From NCBI GenBank assembly GCA_035461305.1, contig DATHVN010000035.1:1-32349 (forward strand): a stretch of 32,349 nt of DNA, in the 5' to 3' direction. This document shows positions 17,295-25,524 of this stretch, piece by piece. This stretch comes from Euzebyales bacterium. Its GTDB lineage: Bacteria > Actinomycetota > Nitriliruptoria > Euzebyales > JAHELV01. The notes below the pieces were generated by a model. It had not been told where the DNA came from. It searched no databases and saw only the letters and a program-made list of their open reading frames with translations. Each line of letters starts with the position of its first letter. Within the stretch, counting starts at the first letter, position 1. The position numbers were made by a program, and so were the translations under genes.

Positions 17295-17505
17295 GGACGC
17301 CGACTGCTGGATGGTGGACGATCGCCGTCCGGTGGACCGGGCCGGCGTGCCGCGGGAGGGCGGGTCGGCGTTTCTGGTGGTGTGGCGACGGGCAACGTGG
17401 TCGGCAGACCACACCGGATCGCCCTTCGCGACGTCCGGCCGCTGCACGACTCCACAGATCCCGACGCCACGATCAGCCATCGACACCGCGAAATGGAGAC
17501 AGACC
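17295..17505. other. Intergenic region before the BON-domain gene
   Basis: These 211 bases show no recognisable gene. A small hairpin (GGACG-N5-CGTCC) lies near 17327-17341 and could attenuate transcription from the ATPase-VWA pair. The segment just before the ATG is poorer in GC and probably holds the promoter of the next gene. Confidence 0.4.
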
Positions 17506-18279
17506 ATGGCAGTGCTGAGGAAGAAGACGAAGGCGAAGAAGGCCCAGCGCGAGGCCTCAGCGGCGGCCGCCGAGGCGCGTCGCGCGGCGCAGGAGTCAGC
17601 CGTCGCCATCCGCGACCTCGCGCAGGCGCTCCTGACACAGATCAAGGACCTCGGGCTCGATGAGAAGACCGCCGAGGCGGTCAGGAAGGTCATGTCGACC
17701 GACGCGTACATCCGTGCACAGGCCAGGGCCGCCGACGTCAGCAAGCGTGTCGCGGACGCCGATGCCGTCAAGGTCCGCAAGGAGAGCGCGACCAGGACAG
17801 CGACCGCCGCCGCGGCCGGGCTGGGCAGTTGGCTGGCGACCGGGCGCCGGGGCGAGGCCCTCGGCATCGCGCCGTCCAAGCGCAGGGGCCTTGGCTGGTT
17901 CTTCGCGCTGCTCGGCGTCGGAGTGGGCTACGGCATCGGCATCCTGACCGCGCCGAAGGAGGGCCGGGCGATCCGCGACCAGCTGGTCAGCAGAGGCCAG
18001 TCGGAGCGCTGGCGCGGCCCGGCCGGGCAGATCGACGGTGACCAGGGCACCCTTGCGCCGGCGGGCGATCCGCAGCTCGCCGACAAGGTACGCACACGCC
18101 TCGGTGAGGACCCGCGCACCGCGGACCTGCCGTCGTTGAACATCAACGTGGTCGACGGCACCGTCGTCGTGCGGGGAGCGGTGCCCGGCGACGCCGACGA
18201 GGGCGCCATCCGTGACGTCGTCGGCAGCGTGGAGGGCGTCCGTGACGTCGACTTGGAGCTCGGCTCCGCCAACCGCTAG
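17506..18279 (+). CDS. Membrane protein with YtxH-like segment and C-terminal BON domain
   Basis: This 257-residue protein has a basic, Ala/Lys-rich helical N-terminus (1-100, probably coiled coil), a glycine-rich hydrophobic helix (about 128-148, WFFALLGVGVGYGIGILTAPKEG) of the YtxH type, and a BON domain (about 188-252, VRTRLGEDPRTADLPSLNINVVDGTVVVRGAVPG). BON domains bind membranes or phospholipids and are common in envelope stress proteins. The start at 17506 fits a lysine-rich opening. The upstream open frame is shadow. The stop is only six bases before the next gene, so the RecD2-like helicase may be co-transcribed, but a functional link is not evident. Confidence 0.82.
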   Translation: MAVLRKKTKAKKAQREASAAAAEARRAAQESAVAIRDLAQALLTQIKDLGLDEKTAEAVRKVMSTDAYIRAQARAADVSKRVADADAVKVRKESATRTATAAAAGLGSWLATGRRGEALGIAPSKRRGLGWFFALLGVGVGYGIGILTAPKEGRAIRDQLVSRGQSERWRGPAGQIDGDQGTLAPAGDPQLADKVRTRLGEDPRTADLPSLNINVVDGTVVVRGAVPGDADEGAIRDVVGSVEGVRDVDLELGSANR

Positions 18280-18285
18280 GCCACG

Positions 18286-20493
18286 GTGACGCCCACGGCC
18301 CCCGCCGACGGGGACATCCTCGTCGGCGAGGTGTCGTTCGTCCTGTACACCGACGACCGCACGGGCTTCGGTGTGGTCGAGGTCGCCAACCTGCAGGACA
18401 CGGACCGCCGAGCCGCACGTGCGACCGGTCCGCTCGCGCGCCTCACGCAGGGCCAGCCCGTCGCGCTCCACGGGCGGTGGACGACCCACCCGACCCACGG
18501 GGAGACGTTCGCGGCGGACTGGTTCGCCCCGAGCACGCCGGTCACCGTCTCCGGCCTCGAGGCGTTCCTGGCGGGCGAGCACTTCCCGGGCATCGGCGCG
18601 CGTCTCGCCGCGGCCGTCGTGTCCGCGTTCGGACTCGGCGTCGCCGACGTGGTCGAGAAGGACCCGGACGCGCTGACCGAGGTGCCGGGCATCACCGACC
18701 GGCTTCGGGATGTCATCGTCGCCGGCTGGTGTCAGGCCGGCCTCCTTGGATCGGTCGTCGCCCGGCTCGGGGCGGCGGGCATCCCAGCCGGTCCTGCCCG
18801 CTGGCTCGTGACGGCCTTCGGCGAGGATGCGCCGGCGGTGCTCGACCGCGACCCCTACGTGCTTCTCGACGCTCCCGGGGTCGGGTGGAACGCCGTCGAG
18901 CGCCTGGCCGGCGCGCAGGGCGTCCAGGCGGACGACCCGGTGCGTCACGTCGCCGCGGCGACCTGGGTGGTGCGGACCCGCCGCGCACGGGACGGAGACG
19001 TCGCGATCGGCACGGACGACCTGCTCGAGGGCACCGCGCGGATGCTCGGCACCGACCCGGCGACCGCCGCGACGGCGATCCAGGAGGCCGTCACCGCCGG
19101 AGCGCTCGAGGCGTGGGCGCCCTCGGACGATCCGGCCGACGTCCTGCACGCGCTGCCGGCTGACGCTGCGGCCGAAGCCGACATCGCAGCGGCGGTGGCG
19201 CGGCTCGATGCCGAGTACCTGCCCGAGGACGTCTCCGATGCGGACGTGGCGGCGGTCGATGCGGATCTCACCGCCGAGCAGCGCGCCGCTGTGCGCATGG
19301 CGTTCGGCAACGCCGTCTCCGTCCTGACGGGAGGCCCGGGGACGGGCAAGACCCGCACCGTGGCGGCGATCCTCGCGTGGGCGACCGCAGGCGATCGCAC
19401 CGTCGCGCTGTGTGCCCCGACGGGGCGCGCGGCCAAGCGGCTCGAGGAGCTGACGGGCCACCGGGCGACGACCATCCATCGCCTGTTGGAGGCGCGTCCC
19501 GCCGCGGATGACAGCGATCGCTTCACCTTCGCGTTCGGCGGGCAGCGCCGCCTACCCCACGACCTCGTCGTGGCCGACGAGTGGTCGATGGCCGACGTGG
19601 CGCTCGCGCGGGCGCTGCTCGTAGCGATCGCCGACGGCAGCCATGTCGTGCTCGTGGGGGACGTGGACCAGCTGCCACCGGTGGGTCCCGGCGCCGTGCT
19701 CCGTGACCTGCTCGAGGTCGCCGCGTCGTCGTCTGCACCGGTCGCGGCCACCGCGCTGCGCACGGTGCACCGGCAGGCGGCCCGCAGCCGCATCATCACG
19801 CTCGCTCATGAGCTGAAGGGTGGTGTGGTGACGCCACCGCGCGGGCGCGACGGCGATGTGTTCGCGGTGCCGCAGGCGACAGACGGGATTGCCGACCGGG
19901 TCGCCGAGATCGTCGCGGTCCGCGCCCCCGCGTTCTACGGCTGCGGGCCCGCCGACGTGCAGGTCCTGGCACCGAAGTACGGCGGCCCGGCCGGCGTCGA
20001 CCGACTCAACGACGTGCTGCGCGACCGGCTCAACCCGCGCAACGGCCGGGCGACCGTGGCAGGCTTCTGCGAAGGCGACCGCGTCGTCCAGACCCGCAAC
20101 AACCCGGAGCTGGCCATCGCCAACGGTGAGGTGGGCGAGGTCGCCATGGTCGACCCCGACGAGGGCGAGCTCGAGGTGGTGTTCGACACCGGGGGCGCGG
20201 TGTTCGGTGCGCGTGACGCGCGGGACCTCCGCCCAGCGTGGTGCCTGACGGTGCACAAGTCGCAGGGAGGGCAGTGGCCGGTGGTCATCCTCGTGCTGGA
20301 CGGCACGCACGGGCGGATGCTGTGGCGCGAGCTGGTCTACACCGCGGTCACGCGGGCCGTCGACGGGCTGCTGCTGGTGGGTGCGCCGCAGCTGCTGGCC
20401 GCCGCCGCCCGCCGCGCCGGCAGCGGGATCGCGCGGCGCCGGACGTCGCTGGCGCGGCGTCTCACGACCCTGCACGCGGCCGCCGACCATTGA
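18286..20493 (+). CDS. recD2: RecD2-like ATP-dependent DNA helicase (SF1B)
   Basis: This 735-residue helicase has an N-terminal OB-like domain and helix-hairpin-helix region (about 1-300, with FPGIGARLAAAVV and VPGITDRLRDVI), then the SF1 motor. Walker A is GGPGTGKT (349-356), motif Ia CAPTGRAAKRL, motif II DEWSM (431-435), motif III GDVDQLPPVG (458-467). Near the end are LTVHKSQGGQWPVVILVL and YTAVTRA. The N-terminal extension separates RecD2 from RecD of RecBCD. It unwinds DNA 5' to 3' and takes part in repair. Motif II has Trp where DEASM is usual, which is an unusual but peripheral change. The start is the GTG at 18286. Confidence 0.92.
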   Translation: MTPTAPADGDILVGEVSFVLYTDDRTGFGVVEVANLQDTDRRAARATGPLARLTQGQPVALHGRWTTHPTHGETFAADWFAPSTPVTVSGLEAFLAGEHFPGIGARLAAAVVSAFGLGVADVVEKDPDALTEVPGITDRLRDVIVAGWCQAGLLGSVVARLGAAGIPAGPARWLVTAFGEDAPAVLDRDPYVLLDAPGVGWNAVERLAGAQGVQADDPVRHVAAATWVVRTRRARDGDVAIGTDDLLEGTARMLGTDPATAATAIQEAVTAGALEAWAPSDDPADVLHALPADAAAEADIAAAVARLDAEYLPEDVSDADVAAVDADLTAEQRAAVRMAFGNAVSVLTGGPGTGKTRTVAAILAWATAGDRTVALCAPTGRAAKRLEELTGHRATTIHRLLEARPAADDSDRFTFAFGGQRRLPHDLVVADEWSMADVALARALLVAIADGSHVVLVGDVDQLPPVGPGAVLRDLLEVAASSSAPVAATALRTVHRQAARSRIITLAHELKGGVVTPPRGRDGDVFAVPQATDGIADRVAEIVAVRAPAFYGCGPADVQVLAPKYGGPAGVDRLNDVLRDRLNPRNGRATVAGFCEGDRVVQTRNNPELAIANGEVGEVAMVDPDEGELEVVFDTGGAVFGARDARDLRPAWCLTVHKSQGGQWPVVILVLDGTHGRMLWRELVYTAVTRAVDGLLLVGAPQLLAAAARRAGSGIARRRTSLARRLTTLHAAADH

Positions 20494-20561
20494 CCGCGGT
20501 CAGGCTGGAACTTCACCGTTGGCCGTCCTCGTCGCGTACCCTGGTGGCTGGGAGGTGCTCC

Positions 20562-21008
20562 GTGCTGACCCGCAGCTTCGTGTCACGCGACCTGCCGCAG
20601 CCCGGCGGGCATGCGCTGCGCACCCTCCTGGCCCGCGCCCACGAGCTGGAGCCGTTCTCACCGGTCAGGCCCCGCGTGACCGCACGGCGGGTCGGCGCGC
20701 TCGCATCGGGGGTCGGCCTTGCCGCACGTCTGTACCGCGGCGGCGTCGAGCTCAACGGCGTTGAGGTGGACCACGTCTGGCTCGGCGTCGACGACATCGT
20801 GATCGACGTGGCGTTCCCGTTGTTCATGCCCGACTTCCGGTCGCTGCTGCCCCGCTTCGTCGCCGGTGAGATCGAGCCGGAGGAACTGGAGACCGCGGCG
20901 GCGGAGTCGGGCATCGAGTACCGCGTGCTCGGGTTGCTGCCACCGAGGACCCGGTACGTCGGCCAGCCCGTGTGGGCCGAGCGCGACGTGGTCGGCCGCG
21001 GCGGGTAG
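20562..21008 (+). CDS. Hypothetical protein
   Basis: This 148-residue protein starts at the GTG at 20562 with GGGAGG six bases upstream, which decides the start; the frame is open further back into recD2. It has an Arg/Ala-rich helical N-terminus and a beta-rich core (GVELNGVEVDHVWLGVDDIVIDVAFPLF), then an acidic helix (EIEPEELETAAAESG) and a C-terminal strand. The stretch with His, Trp and Asp on adjacent strands recalls the His/Asp part of transglutaminase-like folds, but no catalytic Cys is evident, so I assign no function. It follows recD2 by 68 nt and converges with the Sua5 gene. Confidence 0.7.
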   Translation: MLTRSFVSRDLPQPGGHALRTLLARAHELEPFSPVRPRVTARRVGALASGVGLAARLYRGGVELNGVEVDHVWLGVDDIVIDVAFPLFMPDFRSLLPRFVAGEIEPEELETAAAESGIEYRVLGLLPPRTRYVGQPVWAERDVVGRGG

Positions 21009-21033
21009 CCAGGGGCGCGGAACCCTTGCGGCC

Positions 21034-22023
21034 TCAGCCGGCCGCCGCGCGCCGAAGCCTGTCCATGACGGCCCGGCCGACGCCCGTCTCCGGCACGGCC
21101 GTGCACAGCAGGACGTCGACGTGGGCGGCCTCTGCGTCGCGCAGGGCGCGGTACAGGTCGCGGGCCAGCTCGTCGACGTCGCTGTACCGTGCGATGGGCA
21201 CGGCGGTGTCGAAGCGCACCTCGGACGGAGCGACCGTGCCCACGCGCAGCCCTAGGGTGGTCACGGCGTCGACGCGGGCCGCCAGCTGATCGGGCTGGAC
21301 GATCTCGACCGCACACGCCGGCGCGTAGTGGCGGTAGCGCGCGCCGGGAGACGGCGCAGCCGGCCCGTCGTTGTGCATCACGGGTCCAAGCTCCTCGCGC
21401 GTCAGCGCACCCTCGCGGTAGACGACGGGCAGCTCGCCACGCGCGTCGACGACTGTCGATTCGACGCCCAGGCCCGTCGGTCCACCGTCGATGAGCAGGT
21501 CGAGTCGGTCCTCGAGGTCGGCGGCCACGTGGTCGGCGGTCGTGGGGCTCGGTCGGCCCGAGCGGTTCGCGCTGGGAGCGGCGACGGGAACGCCCGCGGC
21601 AGCGATCACGGCACGCGCGACGACGTGGTCCGGGACCCGCACCGCCACGGTCGACAGGCCGCCCGTCGTGACCGATGGAAGGGGGGAGGCGGCGTCGACC
21701 ACGATCGTCAGTGGTCCCGGCCAGAACCGCGCGGCGAGCGACCGTGCCAGCGGAGTGACGGTCGCGGCGACCCTGTCGAGTTGTGACGCGTCGGCGAGGT
21801 GCACGATCAGCGGGTTGTCAGCGGGACGGCCCTTGGCGGCGAAGATGCGCCGCACGGCGACGGGGTCCCAGGCGTTCGCGCCCAGCCCGTAGACCGTCTC
21901 GGTTGGCAGGGCGACCAGACCACCGGTCCGCAGCACCGCGCCGGCACGGGCGACTGCCGACCGGTCACGGTCGACATCAATGATCGTCAGGCGCTGTCGC
22001 GCCCGCCGGCCTGTGGCGTGCAT
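21034..22023 (-). CDS. L-threonylcarbamoyladenylate synthase, Sua5 type
   Basis: This 329-residue protein makes threonylcarbamoyl-AMP from threonine, bicarbonate and ATP, the first step of tRNA t6A modification. The YrdC/Sua5 catalytic domain covers about 15-205, with PTETVYGLG (40-48), KGRP (64-67) and the SAN motif at 151-153 in APSANRSG. The linker contains SPGARYRHYAP, the conserved SPGxxxxHYxP motif of Sua5, followed by a C-terminal SUA5 domain. This makes it a Sua5 rather than a short YrdC/TsaC. It is not clustered with tsaB, tsaD or tsaE here. The start may be leaderless: TACCCT lies six bases before the ATG. Confidence 0.93.
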   Translation of the reverse strand: MHATGRRARQRLTIIDVDRDRSAVARAGAVLRTGGLVALPTETVYGLGANAWDPVAVRRIFAAKGRPADNPLIVHLADASQLDRVAATVTPLARSLAARFWPGPLTIVVDAASPLPSVTTGGLSTVAVRVPDHVVARAVIAAAGVPVAAPSANRSGRPSPTTADHVAADLEDRLDLLIDGGPTGLGVESTVVDARGELPVVYREGALTREELGPVMHNDGPAAPSPGARYRHYAPACAVEIVQPDQLAARVDAVTTLGLRVGTVAPSEVRFDTAVPIARYSDVDELARDLYRALRDAEAAHVDVLLCTAVPETGVGRAVMDRLRRAAAG

Positions 22024-22029
22024 GCCCCC

Positions 22030-22035
22030 AGGGTA
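22030..22035 (-). promoter_or_regulatory. -10-like TACCCT 6 nt before the Sua5 ATG (possible leaderless start)
   Basis: On the minus strand the sequence reads TACCCT, six bases, then ATG (22021-22023). This is the same arrangement as before the hydrolase gene at 1491. A GGGGG run lies between and could act as a weak ribosome site only if transcription began upstream. Inferred from pattern. Confidence 0.35.
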
Positions 22036-22179
22036 GGGCCTGTCTCCCGGTCCCGGCCGGCAGTCGGGCGGCAGCTGCCCTGGTGGCCGTGCCGTAGGCT
22101 CCCTGGGCGTTGGGAGTCGAGCGTCCGCGGGACGACCAGGCGGATGGCCGGTCCGAGAGACATCAGGCCCTGGCCGGCC

Positions 22180-24057
22180 TCACCACGCGCGGTCGTCCAG
22201 CTCCATGACACCCAGGTCGGTGTGCTCGAGGATGCCGCGGCGGGCGGCGAAGGTCGGCAGCACCTGCGAGGCGAACCAGCGGGCAGCGGCCACCTTGCCC
22301 TCGTAGAACGGGTCGTCGTCGCCGGCCTCCCGAGCGGCGATGGCGACCTCGGCGTGGCGCAGCAGCAGCCAGGCGATGATCAGCTCGGCAACGCTGAACA
22401 GCAGGGGAGTGGTGTTCAGACCGACGCGGTGGATGTGGGCGGCTGCCTCCTGCTCGTCGGCGCTCGTCATCGACGCCATCACGTGACCGCCGAGCATCGT
22501 CAGCATCGCACCGGCGTGCTCGAGCGCCTCGCCGAGCAGCGCGCGCTCGGCGGCCAGCGCACCGTTGCCCGCGTCTCCTTTGGCGAACTGCAGCACCTCG
22601 CCGAGCAGGTCGCGGATCGTCGCGCCCTGGTTGCGAGCGATCTTGCGGAAGAACAGGTCCAACGCCTGGATCGCCGTCGTGCCCTCGTAGAGGGTGTCGA
22701 TCTTGGCGTCGCGGATGTACTGCTCCAACGGGAAGTCGCGCGTGTAGCCGGAGCCACCGAAGATCTGCAGGCTCTGGGCGAGCAGCTCGTAGGACTTCTC
22801 CGAGCCGTAGCCCTTGACGAGCGGCAGCAGCAGGTCGTTGCGCCGCCGGAGGCGTTCGAGCTCGGCCGGATCGCCCGCGCCGGCCGCGACCTCGTGCTCG
22901 AGCAGGCCGATGTCGTCCTGGATCACGGCGGTGTACAGCACCAGGGCCCGCATGCCCTCGACGTGGGCCTTCTGCGTCATCAGGCTGCGACGGACGTCGG
23001 GGTGGTTCATGATCGCGACACGTGGCGAGGTCTTGTCGGCGGCCCGTGCCAGGTCCGGACCCTGGACACGCTCCCGCGCGTACTGCAGCGCGTTGAGGTA
23101 GCCGGTCGACAGGGTCTCGATCGCCTTGACACCGACCAGCATCCGGGCGTACTCGATCACCTTGAACATCTGCGCGATGCCATCGTGACGCTCCCCGACG
23201 AGCACGCCGCGCGCCGGGACGCCGCGGTCGCCGAACACCATCTCGCAGGTGGCCGACGCCTTGATGCCCATCTTGTCCTCGAGGCCTACCACGCGGACGC
23301 CGTTGCGCTCACCGAGGCTGCCGTCCGCCTCGACCCACCACTTCGGCACGACGAACAGCGACAGGCCCCTGGTACCGGGCCCGTTGATCGGCGTCCCGTC
23401 CCCATCGACGGGACGCGCCAGCACCAGGTGGATGATGTTGTCAGGCCAGTCGAAGTCGCCGTTGGTGATGAAACGCTTGGTCCCCGACAGGTGCCAGGTG
23501 CCGTCGTCGGCCCGCCGCGCGGTCGTCCGGGCCGCACCGACGTCACTGCCCGCCTCCGGCTCGGTGAGCACCATCGTGCCGCCCCAGCGTCGCTCGACCC
23601 ACGGTGTGACCCAGTGCGCCCGCTGCTCGTCGGTGAGCAGGGGGTCGACGATGGCTGCGAAGGACGGGCCGGCCGTGTACAGCAGCGCGGAGGCGTTGGC
23701 GCCGGCGAGCATCGCGGTGGCCGTCCAGTTCAGGCTCGGCGTCGCGCCGTACCCGCCCAGGTGGTCGGGCAGTTGCAGCCGGTACCACTCGCCGTCGAAG
23801 TACGCGTCGAGGCTGGCTCGCAGACCCGGTGGCAGCGTCACGTCGCCGTCGTCGTCGAGCACGAGCGGTGTGCGGTCGCCCTCGACGAAGCTGGCGGCGA
23901 ACGGACCGGACGCCAACCGCTCGACCTCACGCAGGATCTCGCGCGCCGTCTCCTCGTCGAGTTGGGCGTAGGGGCCGTGTCCCAGGCGGTCCTGGATGCG
24001 CAGGACCTCGAACAGGTTGAACTCGATGTCCCGCAGGTTGCTCCGGTAATGCGTCAC
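22180..24057 (-). CDS. fadE5: Acyl-CoA dehydrogenase, FadE5 type
   Basis: This 625-residue flavoenzyme catalyses the first step of fatty-acid beta-oxidation. It matches the mycobacterial FadE5 form along its whole length: HYRSNLRDIEFNLFEVL at the start, SFVEGDRTP, MVLTEPEAGSDVGAARTTA, KRFITNGDFDWPDNIIHLVLARP, DKMGIKASATCEMVF, QMFKVIEYARMLVG, LQIFGGSGYTRDFPLEQYIRDAKIDTLYEGTTAIQ and VMELDDRAW at the end. The Glu of YEGT is the catalytic base position. The GTG at 24057 has GGAGG eight bases upstream; the longer open frame reads through the operator region and is not coding. FadE5 enzymes accept many chain lengths. Confidence 0.95.
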   Translation of the reverse strand: MTHYRSNLRDIEFNLFEVLRIQDRLGHGPYAQLDEETAREILREVERLASGPFAASFVEGDRTPLVLDDDGDVTLPPGLRASLDAYFDGEWYRLQLPDHLGGYGATPSLNWTATAMLAGANASALLYTAGPSFAAIVDPLLTDEQRAHWVTPWVERRWGGTMVLTEPEAGSDVGAARTTARRADDGTWHLSGTKRFITNGDFDWPDNIIHLVLARPVDGDGTPINGPGTRGLSLFVVPKWWVEADGSLGERNGVRVVGLEDKMGIKASATCEMVFGDRGVPARGVLVGERHDGIAQMFKVIEYARMLVGVKAIETLSTGYLNALQYARERVQGPDLARAADKTSPRVAIMNHPDVRRSLMTQKAHVEGMRALVLYTAVIQDDIGLLEHEVAAGAGDPAELERLRRRNDLLLPLVKGYGSEKSYELLAQSLQIFGGSGYTRDFPLEQYIRDAKIDTLYEGTTAIQALDLFFRKIARNQGATIRDLLGEVLQFAKGDAGNGALAAERALLGEALEHAGAMLTMLGGHVMASMTSADEQEAAAHIHRVGLNTTPLLFSVAELIIAWLLLRHAEVAIAAREAGDDDPFYEGKVAAARWFASQVLPTFAARRGILEHTDLGVMELDDRAW

Positions 24058-24079
24058 GACCTCACCCTCCGGACTCCGG

Positions 24080-24109
24080 TTACCCACCGGTAAGGTTACT
24101 TCCTGGTAA
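24080..24109. promoter_or_regulatory. Twin palindromic operator upstream of fadE5
   Basis: Two copies of a 14-bp element TTAC(C/T)-N4-GGTAA lie 16 bp apart, at 24080-24093 (TTACCCACCGGTAA) and 24096-24109 (TTACTTCCTGGTAA). They begin 23 bases upstream of the fadE5 GTG. Palindromes of this size are typical binding sites of dimeric repressors such as TetR or GntR family proteins. No regulator gene is next to it in this window, so the regulator must act in trans. The fatty-acid-responsive role is inference from the gene controlled. Confidence 0.7.
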
Positions 24110-24145
24110 CCCTCCCGTCCATGGCTTGGGACGCCATTCGCCCCG

Positions 24146-24214
24146 GGGACACGTGCGGTGCGGTGAGGGACACGTGTAGTGCGTGAGGGACACGCGCGGT
24201 GCGTGAGGGACACG
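24146..24214. repeat. 20-bp tandem repeat between fadE5 and cobS
   Basis: The octamer GGGACACG recurs at 24146, 24167, 24187 and 24207 within a longer similar unit (roughly GTGAGGGACACG...GTGC), so the period is 21, 20 and 20 bp. Two copies read GACACGTG. No open frame uses it. It might be a protein binding array or a slippage product. Confidence 0.8.
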
Positions 24215-24254
24215 CCTGAACAGGTGCGTCGGCTACCGGTGTGTCTGTCACCAC

Positions 24255-24288
24255 GCGGGATGCCGGATTCGAGTGCGGGATGCCGGAT
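24255..24288. repeat. 14-bp direct repeat
   Basis: GCGGGATGCCGGAT occurs at 24255-24268 and 24275-24288, again with a 20-bp period. It belongs to the same repeat-rich intergenic stretch between fadE5 and cobS. Meaning unknown. Confidence 0.85.
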
Positions 24289-24344
24289 GCGGGTCAGGAC
24301 CGCCGTTGTCGTCTAGGGTCAGTGCCCCCCATCGGTGGTGCCTC

Positions 24345-25088
24345 GTGCGTGACTCGCTGCGTCTGCTCGCCGTGGCGTTCGGGTTCCTGACACGGCTGCC
24401 CACGCCACGGATCGCGGTGCAGGAGGGCGACCTGACCCGGGCGAGCGCCCTGTTCCCACTGGTCGGGCTCGTCGTGGCCGTCCTCGCCGTGGCGGCCGAT
24501 CAGCTCATCGCCCTGCTGCTCGGGCCGATCGTGGGCGCGGTGGTCGGGATCCTCACCGCGACCCTGGTGACCGGCGCGTTCCACGAGGACGGCCTGGCCG
24601 ATACCGTCGACGGTCTGTGGGGTGGCTGGGAGCCGGCCGAGCGACTGCGGATCATGCGCGACAGCCGCCTGGGCACCTACGGCACCATCGCCCTGATCGC
24701 GCTCTACGCGCTGCGTTTCGCCCTGCTCGTGCCGGCCACCACCCGCACCTTCGCGGTGGCCATGGTGTGCGCGCACGTCCTGGGCCGCGCTGCCGGTCCG
24801 ATCCTGGTCATGCGGTTGCCGGCGCTGACCGACAGTTCGAGCGCCGGGATCGCCGGACGGCTGGCACCGGGAGCCCGGTTCGTCGCGCTGATCCTCACCG
24901 TCGTGCCGGTCGCGGCGGCGAGCGGGCTGCTCGCGTTGCCCGTGCTCGTCGTCGCTGTCGCGGTCGTCTACGCGTCGGCGGCGTTGTACCGCCGCCGGCT
25001 GGGCGGTGTCACGGGCGACACCATCGGTGCGACGACCGTGCTCGTCGAGCTCGCGGTGATCGCCGTCGTCGTAGCGTCGCACCGGTGA
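24345..25088 (+). CDS. cobS: Adenosylcobinamide-GDP ribazoletransferase (cobalamin synthase)
   Basis: This 247-residue integral membrane protein joins adenosylcobinamide-GDP to alpha-ribazole, late in cobalamin assembly. The active-site motif [16 protein letters not shown] covers residues 79-94 and is followed by [14 protein letters not shown]. Several hydrophobic helices are visible (about 34-57, 60-78, 114-130 and three more to the end), and VTGDTIGAT near residue 225 is the second conserved loop. The GTG at 24345 fits the family N-terminus ([17 protein letters not shown]). No other cob genes are nearby and no cobalamin riboswitch was recognised upstream. Confidence 0.93.
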   Translation: MRDSLRLLAVAFGFLTRLPTPRIAVQEGDLTRASALFPLVGLVVAVLAVAADQLIALLLGPIVGAVVGILTATLVTGAFHEDGLADTVDGLWGGWEPAERLRIMRDSRLGTYGTIALIALYALRFALLVPATTRTFAVAMVCAHVLGRAAGPILVMRLPALTDSSSAGIAGRLAPGARFVALILTVVPVAAASGLLALPVLVVAVAVVYASAALYRRRLGGVTGDTIGATTVLVELAVIAVVVASHR

Positions 25089-25171
25089 TCAACACGACCC
25101 CGATCACGGTGAGCGCTGCTAGGGTTGAACCAGGTATCACGCAGCGACAGCAGTTCAGGGGTTTGCACCAC

Positions 25172-25483
25172 ATGGCACGACGACGCAGTGGCCGTCCGCC
25201 GTCCCGCCGACGCGCGGGACAGGTCGACGCCGAGACCAGAGCGAAGCGCGAGGCACGCGCAGGCAGCCAGAAGGAGGCCGCTCTGGAGCTCGAGGGCGTC
25301 GTCGAGGAAGCGCTGCCCAACACGATGTTCCGGGTCAGGCTTGACAACGACCACACGGTCCTGGGGCACATCTCCGGCAAGATGCGTAAGCACTACATCC
25401 GTATCCTGCCCGGTGACCGCGTGACCGTCGAGCTGTCGCCGTACGACCTGACCCGCGGGCGGATCACCTACCGCTACAAGTAG
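25172..25483 (+). CDS. infA: Translation initiation factor IF-1 with N-terminal extension
   Basis: Residues 36-103 are a full IF-1 S1/OB fold: [68 protein letters not shown]-1 binds the A site of the 30S subunit during initiation. Usual IF-1 is about 72 residues; this one has 103, because a very basic tail of about 31 residues ([16 protein letters not shown]...) precedes the fold. AGGGG lies ten bases before the ATG at 25172. It is away from any ribosomal protein genes, so it may be a second infA copy. The mobile element begins directly after its stop codon. Confidence 0.93.
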   Translation: MARRRSGRPPSRRRAGQVDAETRAKREARAGSQKEAALELEGVVEEALPNTMFRVRLDNDHTVLGHISGKMRKHYIRILPGDRVTVELSPYDLTRGRITYRYK

Positions 25484-25524
25484 GCGATTCGGGCCGCTGT
25501 AGGCCGCTGACCAGCGACGACGCA
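25484..25524. other. Probable left junction of the mobile element (attL side)
   Basis: The integrase stop lies 41 bases from the infA stop, so the attachment core is expected in this gap or in the 3' end of infA. A short direct repeat GGCCGCTG occurs at 25492-25499 and 25503-25510. The matching attR lies outside the window, so the core cannot be defined. Placement is inference. Confidence 0.4.

Noticed and set aside
17596-19479. Long minus-strand open frame (627 codons) opposite the BON-domain gene and recD2
   Set aside because: It is Arg/Gly/Val-rich with no domain, and the plus-strand recD2 motor motifs are unambiguous.
21799-24093. Long plus-strand open frame (764 codons) opposite fadE5
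   Set aside because: The minus-strand gene is a full-length FadE5; the plus-strand translation is low-complexity and antisense.
24345-24365. Cobalamin riboswitch upstream of cobS
   Set aside because: The region holds 20-bp repeats and no recognisable B12-box or kissing-loop structure.
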